The position numbers were made by a program, and so were the translations under genes. 26,666 bases of DNA from a virus. This document shows, piece by piece, positions 15,514 through 23,242 of the stretch; positions within the stretch are counted from its first letter, which is position 1, and the number at the start of each line of letters is the position of its first letter. The notes beneath the pieces are model-generated. The model made no database searches and was not told the DNA's origin. It saw nothing but the letters and a program-made list of their open reading frames with translations. The DNA is taken from the IMG/VR virus record IMGVR_UViG_3300001815_000318, positions 1 through 26,666 of that record; one strand, given 5' to 3'.

Positions 15514-15803
15514 TCGAGAACGACGGTGATGTCACATCCCTCGGGTCCGTCATCACCGACGCCGATCGCGGCCGTCGGTATGACGCGGCATCACCGGACC
15601 CGGTCGAGTCGCACGATCTCCGCGAAGCAGTCGACCACGCGCTCGCTCAGCTGACGGGCGAGGACCGTTCGCTCTTGGAATGCATCGCCGAGCACGGCGT
15701 CTCGGCGGCGGCCCGCACGCGGAAGGTCTCGCGCCGGCAGATCTACAACGCGCTCGAACGCATGCGGTCGCGGTTCGAGAACGCCGGGCTTGGCTCTGTC
15801 TGA
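15222..15803 (+). CDS. sigma-70-like RNA polymerase factor (193 aa)
   Basis: This is probably a phage or element-encoded transcription factor. Residues ~32-85 resemble sigma region 2: D-Q-D-D-M-Q-Q-E-M-R-L-Y-L-W-K followed by F-D-P-G-R-G-N-V-E-A-F-V and a basic D-R-I-K-R-R. An acidic linker (~95-130) leads to a region 4-like HTH (~133-186) with L-T-G-E-D-R-S-L-L-E-C-I-A and S-R-R-Q-I-Y-N-A-L-E-R-M-R-S-R as recognition helix. The start is fixed by GGAGG at 15212-15216. It is the first gene after the strong terminator and likely directs expression of the downstream replication block. An alternative is a sigma-like regulator that does not form holoenzyme. Confidence 0.8.
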   Translation: MATCHDVVTHTFTVDFIRIKARQLCRRSDVSRSDQDDMQQEMRLYLWKKAHLFDPGRGNVEAFVTTAINSWVGMHLRGLDRIKRRNEATAISLERTLIENDGDVTSLGSVITDADRGRRYDAASPDPVESHDLREAVDHALAQLTGEDRSLLECIAEHGVSAAARTRKVSRRQIYNALERMRSRFENAGLGSV

Positions 15804-15950
15804 TCGGTCATCTGCCGTCCCGACGGCATAGGGAACCCAAAGACCGCACGCCATCCTCGCTCGCAGCCCCTCGATGTCCCGGGCGTCCGCGGCCTTGTCC
15901 GTGGCGCCCGCGACATGGGGCATGAGCGCGACGCTGTTCAGGAGATCAGT

Positions 15951-16256
15951 ATGAGAACGGACGTCTACCGCTTCTGCTTCGCTCGCTCGATCAACATGAT
16001 GGAGGCCGAAGCCACGCTCCAGCTTGCCATCCTCGCGAGCGAGGGGTTGTTCGGCGAGGCCCGGGTGCGGATCGAGGTCTCGTACCTGATCGACGCCCCG
16101 CGATGTGTGATCGTCGTGGATGGCGGGACACCTTCGGGCGTCGCGGTCGCGCGCATCTTCGCCGCGTTCCTCACTCGCGAGTTAGGAGCCGATGGATTCT
16201 CCGTCCGCGCCGTTCCCTCCCCGGCCCCCGTGTCTGCTGCCCGGTACGCAGCGTGA
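15951..16256 (+). CDS. small unassigned phage-type protein (101 aa)
   Basis: The ATG at 15951 has AGGAG 6 bases upstream, a better start than the ATG at 15915. The protein has two clear halves: an N-terminal helix (A-R-S-I-N-M-M-E-A-E-A-T-L-Q-L-A-I) followed by strands C-V-I-V-V-D and a second helix R-I-F-A-A-F-L-T-R-E-L. This is an alpha/beta two-layer pattern like an ACT- or ferredoxin-type fold, though I cannot assign it. It lies between the sigma-like gene and the exonuclease gene, with its stop overlapping a GTG start. A small accessory protein of the replication block is the best guess. Confidence 0.7.
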   Translation: MRTDVYRFCFARSINMMEAEATLQLAILASEGLFGEARVRIEVSYLIDAPRCVIVVDGGTPSGVAVARIFAAFLTRELGADGFSVRAVPSPAPVSAARYAA

Positions 16257-17236
16257 ACGGGGGGCGACGTTCTCATCAAGGCTCGAACCGGGCAGGAACG
16301 CCGCACGGCGCGCCCCTCGCCCGGCTCGGCCAGGGCGATTTCGAGCGTGAGATCCGGCCCGAGGACCTCGACGGATCCGAACGCCGGGCACACGAGATTG
16401 ACCTTGGCTTCCTGATTACCGAGCCGGCGTCGGTCTACCACGCGAAGGCCAAGGACAACCTGTCCTCGCACCAGCTCGCGGACTTCCGGCGATGCCCGAA
16501 GCTATATAGAAAGAGGCAACTCGGCCTCGTGCCCCAGCGGGGCTCCGCGGCGTACGCCCTTGGGCGGGCCGCCCACGTGCTCATCCTCGAGGGTCGGGAG
16601 CGTTTCGAGGCTGAGTTCGCGGTCGGCGGGCCGATCAACCCGAAGACGGGCCAGCCGTTCGGGACGCAGACGAAGGCGTTCGCGGAGTGGGCGGCGTCGG
16701 TCGGGAGGCCGGTGCTCAGCGACGCGGACGCGGCGCTGCTCGAGCAGATGCGCGCCGGCGTGCACGACCACGTGTTCGCCCGCGAGCTGCTGCGATCGGG
16801 CGTCGCCGAGGGCGTGGTGCGGGCCGAGTACGGCGGCGTGCCGTGCCAGGCGCGGGTCGATTGGATCAACCCCGTCGACGGCCGCGGCATCGTCGACCTG
16901 AAGACGTGCAGCGACCTCGACGAGTTTGAGCGCGACGTGCATCGCTACGGCTACCTCCACCAGATGGCCTTCTACCGCGAGTTGGTGGTCGAGGCTTGCG
17001 ACGTCGAGTTCGAGGTGCATCTGGTCGAGATCGAGAAGAGGGAGCCGTACCGCTGCGGCGTGTGGCAGCTTTCTCGCCGTCTGCTCGACCGCGCCGCCGA
17101 CGAGAACCTCGCCGCCATTGACGAGTTGACGCGCTGCCGCGAGCACGACATCTGGAAGACGCGGTTCGAGTCGCTGCGGCTGATCGATATCGACTCGCCG
17201 GCCCCCTCATCAACCCACCCACAGGAGCACACATGA
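16253..17236 (+). CDS. PD-(D/E)XK exonuclease, DUF3799/RecE-like (about 327 aa)
   Basis: This is the exonuclease that would resect double-strand ends for phage recombination. In GTG-start numbering the segments are: S-H-Q-L-A-D-F-R-R-C-P-K-L-Y (72-85), G-R-A-A-H-V-L-I-L-E-G (104-114), D203 in R-V-D-W, D215-L-K217 in I-V-D-L-K-T, and Q237-x3-Y241 in H-Q-M-A-F-Y. This is the motif order of RecE/Cas4-type nucleases. The start is uncertain because there is no ATG before residue ~166; I chose the GTG at 16253, which overlaps the upstream stop (GTGA). The first ~60 residues are atypical for the family, so initiation could be further in. The stop overlaps the ATPase ATG (ATGA). Confidence 0.85.
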   Translation: MNGGRRSHQGSNRAGTPHGAPLARLGQGDFEREIRPEDLDGSERRAHEIDLGFLITEPASVYHAKAKDNLSSHQLADFRRCPKLYRKRQLGLVPQRGSAAYALGRAAHVLILEGRERFEAEFAVGGPINPKTGQPFGTQTKAFAEWAASVGRPVLSDADAALLEQMRAGVHDHVFARELLRSGVAEGVVRAEYGGVPCQARVDWINPVDGRGIVDLKTCSDLDEFERDVHRYGYLHQMAFYRELVVEACDVEFEVHLVEIEKREPYRCGVWQLSRRLLDRAADENLAAIDELTRCREHDIWKTRFESLRLIDIDSPAPSSTHPQEHT

Positions 17237-18036
17237 GCCTGATGAAGCACATCGAGCGCGGTCGAGCCGCTCGCCCCCGCCGCGTCATGGTCTACGGGAC
17301 GCACGGCATCGGGAAGTCGACGTTCGGCGCGATGGCCGAGCGGCCAGTCTTCATCCAGACCGAGGACGGCCTCGCGGACATCGACGCCGAGCGGTTCCCG
17401 CTGGCGACGGAGTTCAAGCAGGTCATCGAGATGCTCGGGGCCCTGTACACCGAGGAGCACGAATACCAGACCGTCGTCATCGACAGCCTCGACTGGCTCG
17501 AGCGGCTGATCCACGCGAAGACCTGCCGCGACCGCGGCGTGAAGTCGATCGAGGACGTACCCTACGCGAAGGGTTACATCTTCGCCCTCGACGCGTGGCG
17601 TGAGGTTCTCGCCGGGCTCGACGCGCTCCGCTCCGACCGCGGCATGCAGGTGATCCTGATCGCGCACGCCGCGGTCGAGAAGTTCGCCAACCCCGAGACC
17701 GAGACGTACGACCGGTACGCGCCGCGGCTCAACAAGCACGCGTCGGCCCTCGTGCAGGAGTGGTGCGACGAGGTGATGTTCGCGAGCTACCGCGTGCTCA
17801 CCAAGAGCACGGACGAGGGCTTCAACCGCAAGCGTGTGCAGGGCATCGGCAGCGGCGAGCGGGTGCTCAAGACCACCGAGCGCCCGGCGCACGTCGCCAA
17901 GAACCGTCTCGGGCTTCCAGACGAGCTGCCGCTGGACTTCCGCGCGTACGCGGCCCACCGCGACGGCGAGGCGATCGACGCCATCACCGACACCACCGAC
18001 ACGAACGAGTCACCCACCACCAGGGAAGGAGCCTGA
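17233..18036 (+). CDS. phage RecA-fold ATPase, AAA_24/Sak4-like (267 aa)
   Basis: This is a DNA-recombination ATPase found in many phages. Walker A is G-T-H-G-I-G-K-S-T (22-30), Walker B is T-V-V-I-D-S-L-D-W (80-88), and Q-V-I-L-I-A-H-A forms the following strand and sensor. The protein has the single RecA-like core of the phage nucleotide-binding group, with no large extra domains; length is normal. AGGAG at 17222-17226 and the ATGA overlap fix the start at 17233. Being between an exonuclease and a DUF669 protein, it probably anneals or pairs single strands made by the nuclease. The Sak4 label is my inference from fold and order, not from a search. Confidence 0.85.
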   Translation: MSLMKHIERGRAARPRRVMVYGTHGIGKSTFGAMAERPVFIQTEDGLADIDAERFPLATEFKQVIEMLGALYTEEHEYQTVVIDSLDWLERLIHAKTCRDRGVKSIEDVPYAKGYIFALDAWREVLAGLDALRSDRGMQVILIAHAAVEKFANPETETYDRYAPRLNKHASALVQEWCDEVMFASYRVLTKSTDEGFNRKRVQGIGSGERVLKTTERPAHVAKNRLGLPDELPLDFRAYAAHRDGEAIDAITDTTDTNESPTTREGA

Positions 18037-18038
18037 GC

Positions 18039-18521
18039 ATGGCCAGTCTGAACGGATTCAATGCGAGCGATGTTGATCCCGCCGCCGACTTCGAGGCGGT
18101 CCCGCCCGGGGAGTACACCGCGGTCATCACCGAATCGGAAACCAAGCCCACGAAGGCGGGCACGGGCAGCTACCTGCAGTTCACGTTCCAGATCGTGGAC
18201 GGCGAGCACAAGGGCCGGCTGCTGTGGGCCCGTCTCAACCTCGACAACCCCAGCGAGACGGCGGTGAAGATCGCCCGCGGGCAGCTCTCGGCGCTGTGCC
18301 GGGCGGTCAACGTGCTCCAGCCGCGGGACTCGCTCGAACTCCACAACATCCCGCTGGTGATCAAGGTCGGCGTGAAGCGCCGCGAGGACACGGGCGAGTT
18401 CATGAACGAGGTGAAGGGGTTCGCGCCGCGCGGCGGTGCCGCTGGCGGCGCCCCGTCGAACAACGGCGTCGCCCCGCGTCCGGCTTCGACCGCCGGGAGC
18501 ACCCCGCCGTGGAAGCGTTGA
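18039..18521 (+). CDS. DUF669 family, single-strand-binding-like phage protein (160 aa)
   Basis: ATG 18039 has GAAGGAG 7 bases upstream. The sequence P-P-G-E-Y-T-A-V-I-T-E-S-E followed by Y-L-Q-F-T-F-Q-I-V-D-G-E-H-K-G-R and L-W-A-R-L-N-L is the pattern I know for DUF669, an OB-like beta-barrel family. The tail (~130-160) is a Gly/Pro/Ala linker ending in a short P-P-W-K-R tip, reminiscent of the flexible acceptor tails of SSB proteins, although the tip here is basic rather than acidic. It probably coats single-stranded DNA produced by the exonuclease and works with the RecA-fold ATPase. Confidence 0.85.
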   Translation: MASLNGFNASDVDPAADFEAVPPGEYTAVITESETKPTKAGTGSYLQFTFQIVDGEHKGRLLWARLNLDNPSETAVKIARGQLSALCRAVNVLQPRDSLELHNIPLVIKVGVKRREDTGEFMNEVKGFAPRGGAAGGAPSNNGVAPRPASTAGSTPPWKR

Positions 18522-18552
18522 TCGTTCACCTGCTGCGGAGGCGAGGCCACGG

Positions 18553-18951
18553 ATGGCTGACGCGACCGTGCATCTCACGCTGCCCTGGCCGCCGAGCGTC
18601 AACCGGTACTGGCGGTCGGTGCCGATGGGACGCGGCCGGGGCGTGCGGGTGCTGATAAGCCGCGAGGGCCGGGCGTTCCGCACGGACGCGGTCGCCCGGC
18701 TCGCGCGGTTCCGGCGGCGGGCGCCGCTGGCCGGCCGTCTCGATGTCCGCATCGAACTGTGCGCACCGACGCGTCGCGCCCTCGACATCGACAACCGGCT
18801 CAAAGCCCTGCTCGACGCCATGCAGCACGCCGGCGTCTACCGCGACGACGGCCAGATCGACCGGCTGCTGATCGAGCGGGGCCCCGTGACGCGCGGCGGG
18901 CTGGTGCATGTCGCGATCGAACCACTGAACACGGAGACAGCCGCGGCATGA
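18553..18951 (+). CDS. rusA: RusA family Holliday junction resolvase (132 aa)
   Basis: This is an endonuclease that resolves branched recombination intermediates. The N-terminal strand T-L-P-W-P-P-S-V-N-R-Y-W is the classical RusA opening. The catalytic acidic residues are D78 and D80 in L-D-I-D-N-R, and D99 in Y-R-D-D-G-Q-I-D; the D80-D99 spacing of 19 equals the D72-D91 spacing of E. coli RusA. Start ATG 18553 places the opening motif at residue 9. The longer upstream frame overlaps the DUF669 gene and is not needed. The stop overlaps the helicase ATG (ATGA). Confidence 0.93.
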   Translation: MADATVHLTLPWPPSVNRYWRSVPMGRGRGVRVLISREGRAFRTDAVARLARFRRRAPLAGRLDVRIELCAPTRRALDIDNRLKALLDAMQHAGVYRDDGQIDRLLIERGPVTRGGLVHVAIEPLNTETAAA

Positions 18952-20654
18952 AGCTCAGGGCGTACCAGCAGGAGGCGGTGGACCGGGTGTACGCGTACCT
19001 CCGCGAGCGGGACGACAATCCGTGCGTCGTCATTCCGACGGGCGGGGGCAAGACGCCGGTGATCGCGACGATCTGCCGCGACGCCGTCGAGCTCTGGAAC
19101 GGGCGCGTGCTAATCCTCGCGCACGTGAAGGAGCTGCTCGAGCAGGCTGTCGAGAAGATCCGGGCGATCGGGCCCGACCTGCCGCTGGGCGTCTACTCGG
19201 CGGGGCTCAAGCGGCGGGACACCGAGTACGCGGTCACCGTCGCTGGCATCCAAAGCGTGTGGAAGCGGGCGTGCGACCTGGCCAACGGTGGCGGCGCGTT
19301 CGACCTGATCCTGATCGACGAGGCGCACATGGTGCCCGCCGAGGACGACGGGATGTACCGGCGGTTCATCGCCGACATGCAGCGGATCAACCCGCATGTC
19401 CGGATCGTCGGCCTGACCGCGACGCCGTACCGGCTCAAGACCGGCGAGATCTGCGGCGCTGACAACATCCTGAACGAGGTGTGCTACGAGGTCGGCGTCC
19501 GCGAGCTGATCGCCCAGGGGTACCTATCGCCGCTGCGCACGAAGGCCGGGGCGACGAAGGCCGACACCGCCGGCCTGCACGTCCGCGCGGGCGAGTTTGT
19601 CGCCGGCGAGGCCGAGGACCTGATGGACGACGATGTCCTCGTCGAAGGCGCGTGCGCCGAGATCGCCGAGGAGACCCGCGACCGCGCAGCCACGCTGATC
19701 TTCGCGACTGGTATCAAGCACGGGCGGCACATCGAGTCGGTGCTGCGCGAGCGGCACGCGATCGAGTGCGGCTTCGTATCGGGCGACACTCCGGCCGGCG
19801 AGCGGGCCGAGATCCTGGACCGGTTCCGCTCGGGCGAGTTGCGGTGCCTCGCGAACGTGAACGTGCTCACGACCGGGTTTGACGCCCCACACATCGATTG
19901 CGTGGCGCTCGTGCGGCCGACGATGAGCCCGGGGCTGTACTACCAGATGGTCGGGCGGGGATTCCGGCTGCACCCCGGTAAGGACGACTGCCTGGTGCTC
20001 GACTTCGGCGGCAACGTGCTGCGGCACGGGCCCGTCGACGCGGTGCGCGTGGCGACCGACGACCGTGGCGAGGGAGGAGAAGCGCCGGCCAAGGAGTGCC
20101 CGTCGTGCCGGGCGTTGATCGCGGCGGGCTACCAGACCTGCCCCGAGTGCGGGCACGAGTTCCCGCCGCCGAACCGGTCCAAACACGAGGCGCGGGCGTC
20201 GGACGAGGGCATCCTCACCGGGCAGGTCACGCGCTCCGAGCACGACGTCACGGACACCACGTACCACATCCACTGGAAGAAGCACGACCCCGGGGCGGCG
20301 CTCACGATGCGCGTCGAGTACGAGGTCGGCATCGGGCAGGTGTTCCGCGAGTGGATCTGCTTCGACCACGAGGGGTACGCGCGAACCAAGGCCGAGGCGT
20401 GGTGGCGGGCGAGGTCGATCGAGCCCGTTCCCGACTGCGTCGAGGAAGCGGTCGAGCTCGCGAAAGCCGGGGCGCTAGCGCCGACGCACGCGATCACCGT
20501 CGAGAAGAAAGCCGGTGACAAGTTCGACCGGGTCGTGCGGCACCGGCTCGGTGACAAGCCGCCACCGCTGGACGACCCGGACGCGGCGCCCGCGTGCTCA
20601 ACACCCGCCGCCGAGGCTTGGCGTGACATTCCGCTAGATGAGATCCCGTTCTGA
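18948..20654 (+). CDS. superfamily 2 DEAH helicase with zinc ribbon (568 aa)
   Basis: This is a phage replication or recombination helicase. Motifs: Q-like L-R-A-Y-Q-Q-E-A (3-10), Walker A I-P-T-G-G-G-K-T (29-36), D-E-A-H (124-127), T-A-T-P (157-160), N-V-L-T-T-G-F-D near ~305, and motif VI Y-Q-M-V-G-R-G-F-R (~331-340). A four-cysteine zinc ribbon C-P-S-C ... C-P-E-C follows at ~383-402. The C-terminal ~160 residues include a beta-rich segment. It starts by ATGA overlap with rusA and ends TGATG with the primase, so RusA, helicase and primase are produced together. Confidence 0.95.
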   Translation: MKLRAYQQEAVDRVYAYLRERDDNPCVVIPTGGGKTPVIATICRDAVELWNGRVLILAHVKELLEQAVEKIRAIGPDLPLGVYSAGLKRRDTEYAVTVAGIQSVWKRACDLANGGGAFDLILIDEAHMVPAEDDGMYRRFIADMQRINPHVRIVGLTATPYRLKTGEICGADNILNEVCYEVGVRELIAQGYLSPLRTKAGATKADTAGLHVRAGEFVAGEAEDLMDDDVLVEGACAEIAEETRDRAATLIFATGIKHGRHIESVLRERHAIECGFVSGDTPAGERAEILDRFRSGELRCLANVNVLTTGFDAPHIDCVALVRPTMSPGLYYQMVGRGFRLHPGKDDCLVLDFGGNVLRHGPVDAVRVATDDRGEGGEAPAKECPSCRALIAAGYQTCPECGHEFPPPNRSKHEARASDEGILTGQVTRSEHDVTDTTYHIHWKKHDPGAALTMRVEYEVGIGQVFREWICFDHEGYARTKAEAWWRARSIEPVPDCVEEAVELAKAGALAPTHAITVEKKAGDKFDRVVRHRLGDKPPPLDDPDAAPACSTPAAEAWRDIPLDEIPF

Positions 20655-22870
20655 TGACCATCGACGCGTCCAATCTGCTCGACGCCGCCCGGTGGTACCG
20701 CGGCCGCGGGTACGCGCCTATTCCGCTGCCGGCGGGCGAGAAGAAGCCGGCGATCCGCGGGTGGAACACGCTGCGTCTGTCCGAGGACGACCTGCCCCTC
20801 CACTTCAACGGCACCGGCAACATCGGTCTCCTGCTCGGCGAGCCCTCGGGGTGGCTCGTCGATGTCGACCTCGACTGCGACAAGGCGGTCGAGCTCGCGG
20901 AGCAGTACCTGCCGCCGACCGGTGCGGTCACGGGGCGGCCGAGCCGGCCGGGCTCGCACCGCTGGTACGTCTGCGAGCGGGCAGCAACGGTGAAGCACAA
21001 GGACCCGGCGACGGGCGCGATGGTCGTCGAGCTGCGCTCGACCGGGACTCAGACCGTGGTCGGCCCGAGCCTGCACCCCGATGGCGAGCCGTACGACCCG
21101 CTGGAAGGAGAACCGGCCGCCGTGCCCGCGGCGATGCTGGCTGCGTGCGTCAAAGCGCTCGCGGACGCCGTGGTCGAACGCCGCCACGGAGGGGATTCCG
21201 CTCCCAGACCCACGCGCCCGGAGCCGCGGTCGCCGCCGAGCGCCGATCTCGTCGAGCGGCGGGCCGCGGCGTACCTCGACGCGATGCCGCCGGCCATCTC
21301 CGGCCAGGGCGGGCACGGGCGGACCTACGCCGCCGCGACCTCGCTCGTGCACGGGTTCGAACTCGAACCCGAGATGGCGCTGCGGATGCTCCTCGAGCGG
21401 TACAACCCGCGGTGCGAGCCGCCGTGGTCGGAGAAGGAACTCCGCCACAAGGTCGAGGACGCGGCGTCCAAGCCGCACGACCGCCCGCGCGGGTGGCTGC
21501 TCGAGTCGGATTCAATCAACCCCGCCGCCCCCGCCGTGAACATCTCGGCGATGATCGCCAGCGAGGCGCCGCCCCAGCCCGATGCGCCGGAGCCGTGCGA
21601 CCCCGGCCCGCTGCCGCCGGAGCTGCTCCGACTGCCCGGCTTCGTCGGCGAGGTCATGGACCACTGCATGGCCGGCGCGCCGTACCCGAACCAGACGCTC
21701 GCGTTCTGCGGCGCGCTGTCGCTGCTGGCGATGCTCTCGGGCCGGAAGGTACGCGACCCCGGCGACAACCGCACCAACATCTACCTGCTCGGCCTGTCGC
21801 ACTCCTCGGGCGGGAAGGACTGGCCGCGGAAGATCAACACACAGGTTCTTCGGCGCGTCGGCCTCGCGAACAGCCTCGGCGAGCAGCTCGCCTCGGGCGA
21901 GGGCATCCAGGACGCGCTCTTCACGACGCCCGCGATGCTGTTCCAGACCGACGAGATCGACACGCTGCTCCAGTCGATGAAGCGGGCCCGCGACGCCCGG
22001 TACGAGTCGATCATGGCGACGCTGCTGACCATGTACTCGTCGTCGAACTCGGTGTACCCGATGCGCCGCCGGGCGAACAACCCCGACCCGGGCGTGATCG
22101 ACCAGCCGTGCCTCGTGCTGTTCGGTACCGCGATCCCGAACCACTACTACGCGGCGCTCTCTGAACGAATGCTCACCAACGGGCTCTTCGCCCGCATGAT
22201 CGTGCTCGAGTCCGGGCGGCGTCCGCCGGGCCAGGAGCCGGGCATCCTCGACCCGCCCGACCGCGTCGTCGAGACCGCGGCGTGGTGGGCTAACTTCAAG
22301 CCGGGCAGCGGGAACCTCGCCGACGCCCATCCCGTGCCCAAGACCATCGCGCACACGGCGGAGGCCAAGCGGCTGCTCATTGGGCTTCGGCTCGACGCCG
22401 AGCGGTCATACTCCGAGGCGGAGGCAAAGTCAGACGCCGTCGCGACGACCGTCTGGGGCCGCGTCAGCGAGAACGCCCGCAAGCTCGCGCTGCTCTACGC
22501 CATCAGCGAGAACCACCGCGAACCGGAGATCGGCGCGGACGCAGTGCGGTGGGCTTCCGCGCTGATCCTGCACCAGACCAGGCGGATGCTGTACATGGCC
22601 GACGGGTACGCGGCCGACGGCGAGTTCGACGAGCTCGCGCTGAAGCTGCTCCGCAAGCTCCGCGAGGCCGAGGGCCAGCGTCTGCCGCACAGCGTGCTGC
22701 TCAAGCGGATGAAGCTCGATGCGAAGGCGTTCCGCCAGCTCGTCGAGACGCTCGTGGAGCGCGGCGACGTCGCCGTCGAGGTCGCCAAGACCGCGGGCCG
22801 TGACTCCATCGCGTACGCACTCGCGGGGAATCAGGGTGAAGAAGGGGTGAAAGAAGGAGGGGCGGAATGA
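20654..22870 (+). CDS. bifunctional primase-polymerase with C-terminal DUF3987-like region (738 aa)
   Basis: This synthesises primers for element replication. The prim-pol domain (~10-170) has W-Y-x-x-R-G-Y-A-P-I-P-L, the metal-binding acidic cluster V-D-V-D-L-D (D70, D72, D74) and S-H-R-W-Y-V (101-106). A helical PriCT-like segment (~200-275) with P-P-W-S-E-K-E-L follows. The region ~330-690 resembles DUF3987-type phage ATPase/primase domains, with L-L-G-L-S-H-S-S-G-G-K-D near 376-390 as a modified P-loop. The last ~60 residues form a winged-helix-like segment (L-P-H-S-V-L-L-K-R-M) and an acidic Gly/Glu tail. It shares TGATG with the helicase gene. Confidence 0.92.
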   Translation: MTIDASNLLDAARWYRGRGYAPIPLPAGEKKPAIRGWNTLRLSEDDLPLHFNGTGNIGLLLGEPSGWLVDVDLDCDKAVELAEQYLPPTGAVTGRPSRPGSHRWYVCERAATVKHKDPATGAMVVELRSTGTQTVVGPSLHPDGEPYDPLEGEPAAVPAAMLAACVKALADAVVERRHGGDSAPRPTRPEPRSPPSADLVERRAAAYLDAMPPAISGQGGHGRTYAAATSLVHGFELEPEMALRMLLERYNPRCEPPWSEKELRHKVEDAASKPHDRPRGWLLESDSINPAAPAVNISAMIASEAPPQPDAPEPCDPGPLPPELLRLPGFVGEVMDHCMAGAPYPNQTLAFCGALSLLAMLSGRKVRDPGDNRTNIYLLGLSHSSGGKDWPRKINTQVLRRVGLANSLGEQLASGEGIQDALFTTPAMLFQTDEIDTLLQSMKRARDARYESIMATLLTMYSSSNSVYPMRRRANNPDPGVIDQPCLVLFGTAIPNHYYAALSERMLTNGLFARMIVLESGRRPPGQEPGILDPPDRVVETAAWWANFKPGSGNLADAHPVPKTIAHTAEAKRLLIGLRLDAERSYSEAEAKSDAVATTVWGRVSENARKLALLYAISENHREPEIGADAVRWASALILHQTRRMLYMADGYAADGEFDELALKLLRKLREAEGQRLPHSVLLKRMKLDAKAFRQLVETLVERGDVAVEVAKTAGRDSIAYALAGNQGEEGVKEGGAE

Positions 22871-23208
22871 CGGCTCTATGTATTAAAAACTTCTTCTTTC
22901 TCTCTTTCACCCTACCCCTGCCCGCGCCCGCGTGCGTGCGCGTGAGACCCCCGGTGAACATGGTGAAAGAGGGAAAGAAGTCGGGCGGCCGTGGGTCCTC
23001 CCGGGCAGATCGGCCCGGCTACGCCCGCGGGAACAGCCGCGGTATCCGACTGAGTTTGTTGCGCCTGTCCGAACGCCGGACGGGACGCCGCACTTGGGCC
23101 CCGACGTTGGCCCACGGCGCCGAGGGCGGCGGCGTGGCGGGCACTGGGGCCACCTCGAACCTCGACGCCACGCGGGGCGACGACGCGGCCGCGTCGCCGC
23201 GCGGATGA
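22867..23208 (+). CDS. doubtful ORF after the primase gene (113 aa)
   Basis: The ATG overlaps the primase stop (ATGA) and has AAGGAGG at 22854-22860 at ideal distance, which would normally indicate a gene. The first 20 codons give a hydrophobic Phe/Leu stretch, but they coincide with the pyrimidine arm of a long inverted repeat, and the rest is Arg/Gly/Ala-rich like a non-coding GC-rich frame. A second frame (GTG 22932 to 23246) ends in an ATGA overlap with the next gene and is equally weak. I regard both as unproven. Confidence 0.2.
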   Translation: MTALCIKNFFFLSFTLPLPAPACVRVRPPVNMVKEGKKSGGRGSSRADRPGYARGNSRGIRLSLLRLSERRTGRRTWAPTLAHGAEGGGVAGTGATSNLDATRGDDAAASPRG

Positions 23209-23242
23209 ACACATGGACGCACGAACGTGCAAGGAGCGCGCA
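22871..23242. other. structured intergenic region, candidate replication origin
   Basis: No convincing gene fills these 372 bases. They hold an AT-rich patch (about 22877-22903), a long inverted repeat (22893-22980), a 16-base alternating purine-pyrimidine tract (22929-22944), and GGTGAA repeats at 22953 and 22962 that continue two copies in the end of the primase gene (22835, 22846). This mix of an easily melted stretch and repeats next to a primase gene is what an iteron-type phage origin could look like, but a regulatory RNA leader for the methyltransferase gene fits as well. Confidence 0.35.
22893..22980. repeat. 19-bp inverted repeat (18 of 19 paired), 50-nt loop
   Basis: The pyrimidine arm at 22893-22911 and the purine arm at 22962-22980 match as reverse complements at 18 of 19 positions. 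The pyrimidine arm can also pair with GGGTGAAAGA in the primase 3' end (about 22845-22854), so two exclusive RNA folds are possible. No U-tract follows, so this is not a simple terminator. Confidence 0.75.

Noticed and set aside
20129-21478. Minus-strand frame of 449 codons
   Set aside because: It is antisense to the helicase and primase genes, both of which show clear motifs.
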